From Anastrepha obliqua (taxonomy: Eukaryota > Arthropoda > Insecta > Diptera > Tephritidae), in contig NC_072897.1 in NCBI RefSeq assembly GCF_027943255.1, positions 36,926,044-36,990,043 on the forward strand: a DNA stretch of 64,000 nucleotides, in the 5' to 3' direction. A model generated the notes under the pieces. The model was given only the letters and a program-made list of their open reading frames with translations, was not told the origin of the DNA and ran no database searches. Both the position numbers and the translations under genes were made by a program. Below, in pieces: positions 19,772 to 29,879 of this stretch (within the stretch, counting starts at the first letter, position 1; every line of letters begins with the position of its first letter).

Positions 19772-20260
19772 CTACCAGTCTGCTTTTCTGGGGTTTCTAG
19801 AGAGAAATGGCATTTGTGCCTCCTCGCTACTCTGAAGCTCAATACACCTGTGGTCCGAGCACGAATCTTCGCCAAGGACTCTCCAGTTCTTGATTGACCT
19901 CCCAAGCTTTATCACGAGACTAGTGGCCTTCCCGGGTGTTGGCCCTTGCAGAGCATCGTAAGGAAAATAAGCAGATGCAATCACAAACTTCGACCATCCG
20001 CGTCTACCTTTGTAACATACATCAGCCGCTACCAGGTCTTGGTAACAGAATTGCTCAAAACCCGTCAAAGTGGGCCCGTCAGGGCTCTTGCACTGTTGTT
20101 ACGTGGGGTAATGGGGGCAGCTGGGTAAGCCTTCTACTTAGTGGTGCAGTAGGGGCTTTGGAATGCTGCAAGTTAATCTGCGTCACCGTCCAGGGACGGT
20201 AGCTACAGGAACCGTCCGAGTCAATCATTTGGGAAAGACATGAAAGCTGACCGTCCCAAA
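19772..20260 (-). pseudogene. APE-type endonuclease, LOA group, degraded
   Basis: The minus strand near 20200 reads TQINLQHSKAPTAPLSRRL (endonuclease start), then TTVQEP followed by a stop where the W of QEPW would lie. Next come DVCYKGRRGWSKFVIASAYFP (frame 20068-19772) and WRVLGEDSCSDHRCIEL, the SDH block. The central DxN region is deleted: AYFPYDALQGPTPGKATSLV jumps to the C-terminal part. It would have nicked target DNA. Inactive. Confidence 0.65.
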
Positions 20261-20306
20261 GAAGAGACTCAGACGGTTCCCGTACCGTGAGCCCATGACA
20301 GTAACA

Positions 20307-21314
20307 CTAGCCTTTCCCTTCCTTTCCTTTCCGGATTTTGCCCTTGGTATACGAGAGGACTCGCCAAAGCCTCGTGTTGATGCCCGGATTCTGGGCACGT
20401 TTACAGGATAAGACATCCGCCGTACACAGGTCTGGATCCGGAATCCAGCAAATAGACACGGTCCTGATCCACTCGAAGTTGGCCGGAGACGCGCACTTTA
20501 TCGTGCCGTCCTTTGTCTCATAGCCCTTCGCTTTGGCTTCAGGACCGGAGGCAATAACCTGACGCATCAGTTGACTTTTGCAATATTTGATTTCTGCATC
20601 CGTCAGCTGATGGTCAGGCCCCAGTTTACCAATCACAGCCGCAGGTCGTGGGCCAGCAGCCTTCTCGCTATAGGATGGCTTGGCCGCACCCTCGGATGTG
20701 CTTGTGCGACGGTACAGCTCCCCATCGTCCACTAACGAAGATTTCGCCGGGCAGACAGCTGTGCTGGACATTTTGTCGAGGCGCCGATAGAGACGTGTCT
20801 CAGTAGAACTTTTTCCCGCCACATTGACTGGCGCCAAGACCGCGCTCGTACTTTGGAGGTCGTGGCTCGGCCATTGGCGGCAACTGCAGGGCAGAGAGGT
20901 GTACTTCTTTCAGCCACAGTCCTTCTCCGCTTACCTCGAGAGCGAGCCGTGGGTGTCACTTCCGCTGACCCAGCCACATGGGGATTTCTCCCGCATGAGC
21001 CTTGCCCACCGCTTTCTTCTCTCCCTCCTTGCCACGCTCTTCGATTTCCCAGCTTCTTTGGTTGGTCGTGCAGCCACCGAAGAGACCTCACAACTCAGGC
21101 CCTCCGAAACAGGGAAACGTTTTTCAGACTCAGAAAGAGGGGAGATTGCGATAGCAACCTCCGTCTCCTCCAGGATGCGCTGTCGCTCGTAGAGCTGAGA
21201 GACTTGGGTAATGGTTGGGGCCTCCAGAATCCATGCCCCTGCCGCCGAAGCGGGTGGATTGCCACTTGTGTGGATTCCACCTGGAGTAATATCCTGTGTG
21301 TTGTCCATTACCAA
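20307..21314 (-). pseudogene. LOA-group ORF1 (Gag-like), frameshifted
   Basis: Two minus-strand frames overlap at about 20930: an N-terminal part (MVMDNTQDITPGGIHTSGNP) and a C-terminal part. The latter contains GPDHQLTDAEIKYCKSQLMR, IKCASPANFEWIRTVSICWI, TADVLSCKRAQNPGINTRLW and RVLSYTKG. The region WI-DP---A-----LK-QNPGI-T--WRVL matches the ORF1 domain common to this group (see 57868-58329 for a relative). A Lys/Arg-rich stretch near 21000 (RRERRKRWARL) may aid RNA binding. A run of AGGAAAGG repeats near 20305-20335 disrupts the end. No intact product. Confidence 0.6.
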
Positions 21315-21370
21315 GGATGGGTTTTGTTCGGGACTCCTCCCTAGCCAGTTTGGTTCGCGAATGGCACCCT

Positions 21371-22102
21371 GATTCTATGCCAACTTTGAGTCATCACACG
21401 AGTGTCTAACCCACCCCATCAGGGAAGGCCACTCGTGTGATATCCACCACCTTGGACGCGCCCGATGGGAGATCAGGCAATTCCACACGGGTTTGAGTAA
21501 TTCGACGGAGGATGGAGGGATAGATTGGTTTGCTGCGGTACAAATGATTTTTTGTATTCTGGAGGTTTCCTGGTTGACGTTGGATGAAAAGGGGAAGGAT
21601 TCGGAGTAGAGAAGGCAGTAGTTTTGATATTTGGTCCAGTCCGCTAAGTTTGTTTTGAAGAATATTCTGGGCTTAAGAAGGGGGAGGAATTTTAATACGG
21701 ATGGGAAAGTGATCGCTACCGTGAAAGCCATCGATGCGGTGCCAATCGGGGGGAGGGATGCAGAGCAGAGTGAGAGGTGTAAAAGTTGGTGAGGGAAACG
21801 TCATTAAGAATAACGCAGTTGAAACTGAGTATATCATCTTCAATTAATCGCCTTCTAAGATTAGTTGAGGGAGATCTCCAAAGGGGGCTCCAGGCGTTAA
21901 AGTCTCCGGTCAGTAAAAAGGAGCTATTGTCAGGGGGGAAGAGATTACAGATGCCGGTTGAAGTGAAGGTTTGATTGGGAGGAGTACAAGCGCAAGTGAC
22001 TACAATTTTATTGGTGGAAGGTATTTCTATGGAAAGGGAAGAGATAATTGGATATTTGGAAGATGTTGTTTGTAAGTGGTGATGGCTTCTCTCATTGTAC
22101 AT
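21371..22102 (-). mobile_element. I-clade element, endonuclease region
   Basis: The minus strand frame 22102-21716 contains EIPSTNKIVVTCACTPPNQT, FLLTGDFNAWSPLWRSPSTN (the GDFNAW catalytic block) and RRRLIEDDILSFNCVILNDV. The overlapping frame 21731-21375 carries MAFTVAITFPSVLKFLPLLK and ends RARPRWWISHE, the usual start of the endonuclease-RT linker (the PWW-SEC region). A frameshift near 21720 separates them, close to where the SDH motif would lie. It is collinear with the RT part at 16431-17575, with about 60 residues of linker missing at the insertion site. Confidence 0.75.
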
Positions 22103-22104
22103 TT

Positions 22105-22904
22105 ATGTTTAGTTTTAATTTTTAGTATTTCTTTTGTTTCAATAAACTGCGGACAAGTATTCGATGATGAGGGATGTTCATCTGCGCAGTTGGCACAGTA
22201 TACTCCAGAGGATTCTGCAGGGGAGGGGTGGTTATGAGGGAGGTTGCAAACCACGCAAGCTGGAGTATTGTTGCAGCGTTTGATGTGTGTCCTAACGGAT
22301 TACAATTTTTGCAGGGCATGTTGTTGAGGTAGTAGGGACGGACGTCAAGGGTACGCCAGGCGACTTATATTCGGCTAGGTAGTGTACACTTATCGATTGT
22401 TAGTAGCACCGCACCGGTACTTACACGGGAGCCTTTTTCTAATCGTGTTAATTTGTGCACAGCGGATACACCTTGGTCTTTGAGGCCATCAATTATTTCA
22501 TCATCCGGAAGGTGGCAGATGAAGGGGGCGTAAATCGTGCCCTTGACGGAGTTTAGTATGGCGTGAAGAGTAACTTCAACCTCGCCTGCGCCGGGAAGAT
22601 ATTTTGTTGCTAAGAATTTTTCGGCGATTTTATGGTTTCTTACGAGGAGTAGATGACTTCCATCGCGCAGTGACGAAATGTTGTTTACCTCTTTGCTAGT
22701 ACCTTGTACACCTTTGTATACAACAAAGCAGGAGGCGGAGGCAAGTGTTTTGTAGGCGTGCAGTGACTTGATTATTAGGTCATCTCTTTTTGTTATCGGT
22801 AGTTCCGGGAAGAGATGCAGCGTTGAATAATCGGGTTTTTTCCTTTTCGTTTTCTGGTCTAGGTTCGCCCTATTGTCTCCAAGTTTGTTGGCCCCGGGGG
22901 GCAT
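22105..22904 (-). pseudogene. I-clade ORF1 (Gag-like protein with CCHC knuckles), frameshifted
   Basis: The minus-strand frame from ATG 22904 (MPPGANKLGDNRANLDQKTK) runs 179 residues and includes LLVRNHKIAEKFLATKYLPG and VKGTIYAPFICHLPDDEIID, the ORF1 body of I-type elements. This part resembles an RRM-like fold in related proteins (inference). A frameshift near 22365-22320 leads to the knuckle region: MPCKNCNPLGHT, then CVVCNLPHNHPSPAESSGVY and CANCADEHPSSSNTCPQF. These Cys/His clusters bind RNA in Gag-like proteins. The start codon follows a leader of about 200 bp rich in GT. Confidence 0.75.
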
Positions 22905-23110
22905 TGTGTGAATACTGATTTAGTTGTATGTGAGTGTGTATATGTGTGTGAAGCGTGTGCGATAAACAAAAGAACGCAGCCAGGTACAAATAGCAAACTT
23001 GGAGCGATCAAACACAATGCTTTGTTAGTTTGCGCGAAACGTTAAGGTGCGAACAGTACAAAGTAACACAAGCGGAAAAAATGCGACCGTACAGGCTAAC
23101 AGTTCGGTTA
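22905..23110 (-). other. Probable 5' leader of the I-clade element
   Basis: Directly upstream of the ORF1 start on the minus strand lies a non-coding leader with GT/TG-rich words (TGTGTATATGTGTGTG). The outer boundary is not marked by a recognisable target-site duplication, so 23110 is only an estimate. I elements carry an internal promoter in this region, but I can see no clear core promoter motif. Confidence 0.4.
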
Positions 23111-24170
23111 CGACTGAGTGGTGCCTGATTTGGTGTTAGGCAATATAAAATAACAGCAGACTTGTACACTTGTACATATCTACACATAAAATATTCAAGA
23201 GAAAATATACAAAAATATATGTATGCGTTTACATATACATTAGTATGTGTGCATATATGAATACATATGTTGTTGGGACAATATATGTACGTAGATGTTT
23301 CCATTCTAAGCAACACAATGCATGTTCGCCTTTATGCCTCTACAAGCGTATTGCTGAAAACAGTGAACGATGTACACAGACCCTTACCACAGCCCCTAAC
23401 GAGCACAAAAACTCATCCCGTGAGAACAACTGCATTCTTTTAATTACTTATTTACACAATACATCGGTTTGTGTGTGTGTGTGTTTGGTTGTATTTACAC
23501 AATGTTTCCATTGATATTTTTGCTTACACACTTTTTCACAAATCCGCGTTATCAGTTACAATTTTTCATTGTTTAATAAACCAAAACCAAAAACCAACAA
23601 ATGCAAATAGTCCATTTATCTATAATTAACATTATTCACTATTTTTAAGTTATTTTAGTAAAAATTATAATTTTTCTAAGTTTATTTTGTAAATTATTTC
23701 GAAATGTACTGCTTGGCAACACTGTGTGCTGAGAGAGCAATCAGCTGAGAGGGTTTTACGGGAATTTTCAAATATCGTGAAATAAAATCTACGATACTAC
23801 GATACGGAAGGAAGCAATTTTTCATTTACATGGGGTTCTCATTAGTTTGATCGTAACAGCTGACAGGTGAATTCGTTTACGTCGTTAACTGTTTTCAGCA
23901 TACATATGTTTCCAAAACTAATATCTCTCTCGCGACTGCAGTGTTGCCTAGCTTTGGATATAAAAACGCACTAAAATGTCCATTTAAAGAAAATAAAATA
24001 GCAAATTTTTATTAAATCACTTAAAGAACTTTGTATGCGTGACAAATTGTCTTTAGAATGTGCATTTTTTTTTTTAATAAATGTGTTATGCTTGTGTACT
24101 GGTCTCTTGTGGCTTATTGGAGTTTACTCCTTAAGAAACGATATAATATAAGGCCCATGGTATGAAAAAT
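23111..24170. other. Intergenic AT-rich stretch with GT microsatellite
   Basis: No gene was recognised. A short (GT)n run lies at about 23469-23483 and ATATGTACATA-type words fill 23170-23290. At 23710-23960 there are paired words GGCAACACTGTG and CAGTGTTGCC about 210 bases apart in inverted orientation, which may mark a small decayed insertion or part of an LTR. A long terminal repeat for the gypsy-group element downstream might lie here, but I found no matching copy at its 3' side. Confidence 0.4.
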
Positions 24171-24272
24171 ATGGGTATTAAAATCGTGAATCACCGGAAG
24201 TGTACGTTGACGGAAATGACGCGTTGCCCTTTTCTCTTTTAGTTTGTGTTGTTGGTGGTTTATTTATTGTAG

Positions 24273-25016
24273 TTGGTAAGTGTTTATTGTGTAAGTGTAA
24301 AGGAAATTGCCGAGACAATTCCTGAATATGACCCAACAAGCGAAAATTCTTTAACAGTAGATCAATTCGATGATAGGGTAAACAGTGCCATTGAAGCATA
24401 TCAATGGGATGAAAAATGTTTACTCTTAGCAGTATATAGCAAATTAAAGGGTGCTGCGAGACTGTGGCTAGATGCATCACCAAAGTTTCATTCGACTTGG
24501 AATGACTTTTCGAATAGTTTAGTCGAAAAATTTGGGTATAAACTAAATGAAGCAGAAGGGCATATTAAAATGTCGAATGGTACACGTAAGCAAAGTGAGA
24601 AAACAATGGACTATTGTTTTAGAGTGAGTGGACTTGGTCGGCGTTATGGACTGAGTGAAAGTGCGATTATAAAATATTTGCGTGACGGGTTGAAACATAG
24701 AGAACTACAGGTTGCTATATCGGCGGTACGATTTAAATCATTAAAAGAAATGCGTGAAACGATTGAGGACTATTTACAAAATTCGGTGTTAACGAAAACT
24801 ATGAGAAACGAAACGGCTGATAAACAGTACGTGAATTGGGTTTAGAACGAAAACGAAAAAAGTGGCTACGATAAAACGAGTTTAAAGGGCTATAATTGCC
24901 AAGAATTAGGGCATATCGCACGAAATTGTAAGAAGCCAAAACAGCCACGTCGGTGTAAAGACTGTAATAAACTTCATGGTGACGGTGAACCGGTAAATTG
25001 CGGGAAAAAATTTAAT
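24273..25016 (+). pseudogene. Gypsy-group Gag with nucleocapsid knuckle, interrupted by TAG
   Basis: Gag capsid is open from about 24273 (no ATG; the original start is upstream or lost). It contains SLTVDQFDDRVNSAIEAYQW, LAVYSKLKGAARLWLDASPK, HSTWNDFSNSLVEKFGYKLN and MDYCFRVSGLGRRYG, which together match the retrotransposon Gag domain (A--WL, W--F---l---F). TAG at 24843 interrupts the frame before the nucleocapsid. There the first zinc knuckle reads GYNCQELGHIARNC, with the first Cys of C-x2-C-x4-H-x4-C replaced by Gly. A second Cys cluster (CKDCNKLHGDGEPVNC) follows. Gag and Pol share one frame, so the stop, not a frameshift, separates them. Confidence 0.8.
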
Positions 25017-25709
25017 GTGAAACGAGCACAAGTCAACCAGCAAATTAAATTTGGAGAAAAGTATATTTCAATAAGCGGGAAGACCTTTTTATCTTTTATT
25101 GATACGGGAAGTGACTGCAGCATGATAAGGCGTTCAGTAGCAAATACTTTAGCGATACCATATCAGAAATGTGCAATGATTATTTATGGTATTTGTGGCG
25201 GTAAAAATTGTTTGACAGAAAAGATAAACACAAACATCGGTTTGGACAATGAGGTTTTGAATTTAGATTTGTTTATTGTCGATGACGATATTTTGTCGAC
25301 GGACATTCTTCTTGGGCAAGATATATTTCAAGGTAGATATGTTATTATAGAAATTTCAAATAAAAATTCTGAGTTTACAACGCAAGCTGCAAAAGCAAAT
25401 TCAAGTAACATAATTTGTAACGTTAATGACAATCAAACTAAAGATAAGTTACAAAAGTTTCTTAACGAAAATTGCGACATTTTTGCTAAAAATTTGCATG
25501 ATATTGGATTAACTAACGTGATCGATATGAAGATCGAGTTGACGACAAAAGAAGCGATTGCACAAAAGCCTTATAGAGTTCCAGAGCCGAAGAAGTGCAT
25601 CATATCGAAAATGATAAATGATCTCCTCGAGTGTGATATTATTACTAAGTCTCATTCTGAGTATGCGAGTCCAGTTGTACTAGTAGCGAAAAAGAACGGA
25701 GGATTATAG
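25017..25709 (+). pseudogene. Protease and start of reverse transcriptase
   Basis: The frame continues from Gag. The aspartic protease signature is SFIDTGSDCSMIRRS (Asp-Thr-Gly codons at 25101-25109), with STDILLGQDIF as the later ILG-like block. The RT begins FLNENCDIFAKNLHDIGLTN, then EAIAQKPYRVPEPKKCIISK and HSEYASPVVLVAKKNGG. The frame ends at TAG 25707-25709 because about a dozen bases are missing just before DYRRLNKH. Protease would cut the Gag-Pol polyprotein. The domain itself looks intact. Confidence 0.85.
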
Positions 25710-26253
25710 GCGACTTAATAAACATACAGCTAAAGAAATTTATCCGACTCCGAATATTGAAGAACGTTTAAGTGAAGCTATGAAGTTTAAGTATTTTTCA
25801 ATACTGGATCTTATTAGTGGATATTATCAGGTACCTATGCGAGAGGAGTGTAGAAAATTTACAGCTTTTGTTACCACTGAGGGTTTATACGAATTCAAAC
25901 GAATGCCATTCGGGCTTAAGAATGCGCCAGCCGTATTCCAAAGGTTAATGCAGTGTATAGCGGATAAGGTAAAACCAGGTGACATAATCCATTACATGGA
26001 TGATATATTAGTAGGCAGTAATAGTATCAACGAAATGTACGAGAAATTAAGCAGAGTATTTGAGGCATTGCGACAGCTAAAGTTAACACTAAACCTAAAT
26101 AAATGCGAGTTCCTGAAGAAGACTATAGAGTTCTTAGGGCATAAATTACATAAAGATGGCGCGAGCCCAGGAAGTATGTATAAAGACATTAGCGATCGAA
26201 TGTTTTCCTACGCCGAAAACAATAACGGATGTGAGAAAGTTTCGTGGTCTTAG
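25700..26253 (+). pseudogene. Reverse transcriptase palm (YMDD intact)
   Basis: After the small deletion the RT resumes DYRRLNKHTAKEIYPTPNIE, then FSILDLISGYYQVPMREECR, FTAFVTTEGLYEFKRMPFGL, KNAPAVFQRLMQCIADKVKP and IIHYMDDILVGSNS, with YMDD at codons 25993-26004. LNLNKCEFLKKTIEFLGHKL and DGASPG close the domain. All catalytic Asp positions (first in LDL, then YMDD) are present. The following frame continues into connection/RNase H sequence with frameshifts. Confidence 0.9.
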
Positions 26254-26830
26254 CGGATACTTCCGTCGATTTGTTCCGGGGTATTCAATCAAGCACTGAG
26301 AAAACTGTTACGAAAAGACCAAGCATTTGAGGGGGCTGAACAGCAAGAGATAGCTTTTAGCAAATTGAAAAAAGCTTTAATGTCAGAACCTGTAATGACA
26401 AAATATAGAGTAGCGCAGAACATCAAATTCACACAGATGCAAGTTCAATGGGCATAGCAGGCGTGTTAATGCAAAATGATGAGGGCGATTGGAAGCCAGT
26501 GGCTTATTACAGCAGGTCTACAACTGATTGCGAAAGAAACTTTCATAGTTACGAGCTTGAGGCGTTGGCAGTAGTTAGCAGTTTGGAACGTTTTACATTT
26601 TATTACCCTGCACGCATGTCGTCGTAGTTACCGATTGTAGTGCGGTAACGTCAACCATGAACAAGAGAGAGCTCATACCGAGAATAGCGCGTTGGTGGTT
26701 GCGAATCCAAGATTTTGATGTAACGTTCGAACATCGTCCAGGTCGGCGCATGGAACATATTGACTTTTTAAGTAGAATACCTAACGAAAATACTGAAGAG
26801 TTAGACACAGCATCGTTAAAGGTATCGAAG
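26254..26830 (+). pseudogene. Gypsy-group RNase H and connection, frameshifted
   Basis: Readable fragments in alternating frames: KFRGLSGYFRRFVPGY (connection start), LRKDQAFEGAEQQEIAFSKL, then TDASSMGIAGVLMQNDEGDW (catalytic Asp) and KPVAYYSRSTTDCERNFHSY then ELEALAVVSSLERF (catalytic Glu). VVVVTDCSAVTSTMNKRELI contains the next Asp and RIARWWLRIQDFDVTFEHRP precedes the integrase. Each block is recognisable, but small indels at about 26300, 26430 and 26605 shift the frame. Confidence 0.8.
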
Positions 26831-27550
26831 ACAAAATTAGAGACAAGCGATTGGATTTATGGTATAGCATGCAACAACAGGACGAGAAAATAAAAGAGAT
26901 TATTAATAAATTTAAAAATGGCGACAATGTTTTGAATGAAGAGTATACGGTAGAGGATGAGAGGCTTTATCGTAAAGAGAAAGGTAAAAGATTATGGGTA
27001 GTGCCAAATGCGATACGCTACAAAATAATACAGAGCATGCATGAAAAAGTAAAGCACTTAAGTATCGAGAAGACTTTAGAAGAGACACAAAAATATTTTT
27101 GGTTCCCCAGAATGCGTAATTTTATCAAGTCATTTATAAAATCTTGTATTGAATGTGGGTACAATAAACAACGTAGTGGTAAACAAGAAGGCGAATCAAC
27201 AAAGAAGAAAAGCAAAGATAAGGTTCGACGAAAAGCATAGTCGACCAATACGCTATACTGTAGGTGACTTAGTACTTACAGAAAATGAGCCTGCTAGTAC
27301 GGGAAGTTCACGCAAATTAGAACCTCCGTACAAAGGGCCATTTATCATGACAAAAGTAATAGGTAATGACCGATATTTAATCGAAGATGTGTCAGGTTCA
27401 AGTCGTAAACAGCGGCACTACTCCTCGATACACGCAGCTGACAAACTAAAACCATGCTGTATCCTTCCGAATTTTGACGGTTTCAATGAAGGCGGCGGTG
27501 GACCCGAGGTCGTATCAAGTGATCAGGATTGGCCGAATGTAAGGTCATAA
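26831..27550 (+). pseudogene. Integrase lacking its catalytic core
   Basis: The N-terminal H2C2 zinc domain is present (HEKVKHLSIEKTLEETQKYF, then WFPRMRNFIKSFIKSCIECG). At about 27150-27200 the sequence jumps directly to the C-terminal domain (KIRFDEKHSRPIRYTVGDLV, RKLEPPYKGPFIMTKVIGND and RYLIEDVSG). The whole D,D35E core of about 150-200 residues is absent, so the element cannot integrate by itself. The C-terminal part ends at TAA 27548-27550. RQRHYSSIHAADKLKP is the usual tail in this group. Confidence 0.85.
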
Positions 27551-27740
27551 ATCCAATGACCTATTCAAGTAGTTACCATCCATAATACATCCCTGCGATG
27601 TAGCTAAATTATTATCTTAGTTTATTAGTTACTCTCATTTATCTGAACATGTAAATATCTTTTAAAATGAATTCCTAACTGAAATGTAAATTAGGACAAT
27701 GATGAATAAAACAGTCACGATTTGAAAGCCATCCTTACAC

Positions 27741-28914
27741 TATAGTTGTTTTGTTCGGATTAACGAAAGACCTTGTCTCATGCACCAGTCAATGCTTTTG
27801 TCCAGATTCCTTTGCACTTTCATGCAAAGCCTCCTTAGGGATTTATCCGATGTTAGCGCACAGACATCGTCCGCATATGCTTGATTATGAAAACAGAGTT
27901 CCTGCATCTCCGCTAGTAGAGAGTCTACGACCAAACACCACAACAGCGGAGAAAGAACACTATCTTGGGGACATCCTTGTTTGGCCCTCACAGTGATTAG
28001 TTCGTCACTGTTTTCACCAGCGGTTAACAGCTTCTCAGAGAGCATGGAATATATCCCCTTTACAAGGATATGATATATCGTTCGGCAGAAGAACCTATGG
28101 AGCCGAAAGTGGCATTATCGAAAGCTCCCTCAATGTCCGCGAACACGCCCATTGTGTATTCGTCAGCTTCCAGCCCGGCTTTAATCTTGCTAACAAGATC
28201 GTGTAAGGCTGACTCACATGATTTTGCACTCTGGTAAGCGTGTTGATTTCTACTAAGTGGACTTCTCGGCAATACCCCCACTCGAATATGTTTCTCTACT
28301 ACTCGTTCTAGACTTTTCAACATGAACGATGTCAAACTGATTGGTCTAAAACTTTCTGCTAGGTAATAGTCGTATTTTCCTGGTTTCGGAATAAATACTA
28401 TTCGTACGTGTCGCCATTGAAATGGTATATAATTAAGTGCAAGACAGGATGTGAAGATCCTTTTCAGGTCCTCAATCAGCCTGTCTCCTCCTTTTTTAAG
28501 CATTGCTGGATATATTCCGTCAGGTCCAGGGGACTTAAAGTTCTCAAAGGAAGACAAGGAAAACTTTATCAATTCTTTTGTCACTATCCGACTAGCAATA
28601 TACCAGCTGTACCCAGAGGTTCCACCGTTGCTACCGTTATTGTTCATGCCACTCTCTACTTCAGAGAGAGTTCTACTACCGGGAATATGGGTTTCGAGTA
28701 GAGCATTAAACGTTTTCGATTTGGAAATGGTGTATGAACCATCAGACTTTCGAATGGAATCCAGTCTTACTGAGCGGTCTATATGAAGTCCCTTACAAAG
28801 TCTCGCTGTTTCCCACATTTCTTCGACGTTATTGCAGACATTTCTATAGGATTCGAGTTTGGCTTTCCGTACTTTTTTCTTATATTCTCTTTGTGTTAGT
28901 CGATTATTAGCCAA
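27741..28914 (-). pseudogene. LOA-group reverse transcriptase, first part, YADD intact, truncated
   Basis: An open minus-strand frame (28914-28060, 284 residues) holds FENFKSPGPDGIYPAMLKKG, HVRIVFIPKPGKYDYYLAES and FRPISLTSFMLKSLERVVEK, then HAYQSAKSCESALHDLVSKI and GVFADIEGAFDNATF. A second frame (28045-27740) continues TVRAKQGCPQDSVLSPLLWC (G of PQGG replaced by D) and NQAYADDVCALTSDK with YADD at 27866-27877. The reading ends at QGLSL where the fragment stops. The thumb and RNase H are missing. This is one of the longest uninterrupted RT frames in the window. Confidence 0.85.
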
Positions 28915-29069
28915 GTACTTCTTCCACCAAGGAACCGTTTTCCCTTGTCTATTTTGCCTGAGTGGGCACAGTTCCCCAAAGCAATTGATTCAAGTACCTT
29001 CTTATTTGTCAATAGCATCTTTAATCATTTCTATTGATTTGAGTTTTTTCAGGTTTGTTAATCGCTCTT

Positions 29070-29715
29070 TTACAAGCTCACCATACCTGTCCCAGTCAAC
29101 ATTTCGAGGATTCCTACCGGAAGGTATTGATATTGTATCAATTCCCATTCGATAAGACAATGATCAGAAAGAGAGTACTCTTCCAAAACCCGCCATCCGT
29201 TGACTTGATTTCCAACTGACCGATTGGTAAGTGTTAAATCAATCACCTCTTGTTTCCCTTTGGGCACAAAAGTTGGTTTGTTAGCAGTGTTTTGAATGAC
29301 CAAATCAGATGACAGGATAAAATCCATTACCTTGAGACCTCTGGAGTTGCATCCCCATACAATGTTCTGTGAATTTGCATCACAGCCCACTATTAGCCCC
29401 AGATTTTTGGATTCTGCATACTAGACTACTTCTCTTAACTCCCTCGAAGGAGGTGGCTGTAAAGAGTCTTAGGGTAGGTAGCCCGAAACTATGATAGCTT
29501 CGACACTGTTCCCACTTTTCAAGTACTTTATTTTTGCAGTAACGATTTTTTCGGAGCATAACTCTTTTAACATCGTGTGTTCGATCAACCTCGACATGAT
29601 AATACATGCTCGCGGTCTCACATTCCCTTCACAATGAAGTATTTGTCCCCGCGACATAGCAGCTAGACCACAGATACGCTTGTGGCATACCCATATATCC
29701 AGTCTTAACATAGTG
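29070..29715 (-). pseudogene. APE-type endonuclease fragment, LOA group
   Basis: The minus-strand blocks include WVCHKRICGLAAMSRGQILH, RPRACIIMSRLIEH, the DxN block in MGCDANSQNIVWG (GCDAN), a substrate loop LKVMDFILSSDLVIQNTANK, and EEYSLSDHCLIEWEL (the SDH motif). Frameshifts near 29470 and 29390 separate the first two parts. The N-terminal QINL and QEPW blocks are missing because the fragment starts there. The domain would nick DNA for target-primed reverse transcription. Confidence 0.8.
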
Positions 29716-29879
29716 CTTGAAGTTCCCTAAAATTATATTCATAAAAAATAAATTTTTATATATTTTCCAAAGACAAGCAAGTCTTTAACTCTCTCCGCGA
29801 GAGTGCCGCGTACGCAATGGTTCTCAATGTTTTTGCTCTTGCCGCCCCCGTCTCACTTAAACTAATGGAAGTTTGATAT
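29716..29879. other. Short AT-rich spacer
   Basis: There is no recognisable coding or repeat beyond an A/T run near 29735-29765. It separates the LOA-group fragment from an R1-like scrap on the opposite strand. Confidence 0.4.

Larger units (their letters stand above)
17576..21370 (-). mobile_element. LOA-group non-LTR retrotransposon, second family, 3' truncated in RNase H
   Basis: From about 21340 downward on the minus strand: ORF1 (21314-20307), endonuclease (about 20260-19772), RT (19756-18000) and the first half of RNase H (17864-17576). The RNase H frame stops abruptly at AVQEAMNFVVEKR, where I-clade sequence begins. Losing the 3' end is unusual for a retrotransposition event, which normally truncates 5' ends, so a deletion or recombination after insertion is likely. 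It lies inside the I-clade element, whose endonuclease region ends at about 21375. It is distinct in sequence from the family at 12.3-16.4 kb and closer to the elements at 27.7 and 54.2 kb. Confidence 0.75.
24240..27740 (+). mobile_element. Gypsy-group (mdg3/micropia-like) LTR retrotransposon, defective
   Basis: The plus strand carries Gag, protease, RT, RNase H and integrase ends in standard Ty3/gypsy order, largely in one frame from Gag through protease and early RT. Defects: an in-frame TAG at 24843-24845, a small deletion with frameshift in RT at about 25705, frameshifts in RNase H (26250-26650), and loss of the integrase catalytic core at about 27150-27200. No matching LTR pair was found. 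The C-terminal block (GDLVLTENEPASTGSSRKLE) is what I recall from the mdg3/blastopia/micropia group. The 3' edge meets a LOA-group fragment at 27741. Confidence 0.8.
27741..29715 (-). mobile_element. LOA-group internal fragment (endonuclease and RT), near-duplicate of 55.8-57.7 kb
   Basis: On the minus strand the fragment starts inside the endonuclease (VCHKRICGLAAMSRGQ at about 29690) and ends inside RT just after RQGLSL (27741). The same stretch, with roughly 93-95 percent identity by eye, occurs at about 55758-57735. Distinct differences are a deletion of the linker between 28900 and 29000 and several indels. Being truncated at both ends, it is not a simple 5'-truncated retrocopy. It sits exactly between the gypsy-group element and an AT-rich stretch. 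Confidence 0.8.

Noticed and set aside
20824..21344. Two long plus-strand frames (122 and 163 residues)
   Set aside because: They are antisense to LOA-group ORF1, which has conserved motifs on the minus strand.
23170..23514. Plus-strand frame with repeated Tyr/Ile/Cys residues
   Set aside because: It is a translation of ATGTATATACAT-type simple sequence and carries no domain.
23700..24240. 5' LTR of the gypsy-group element
   Set aside because: No second copy was found near 27.55-27.74 kb and no primer-binding site was convincing, so an LTR is not called.
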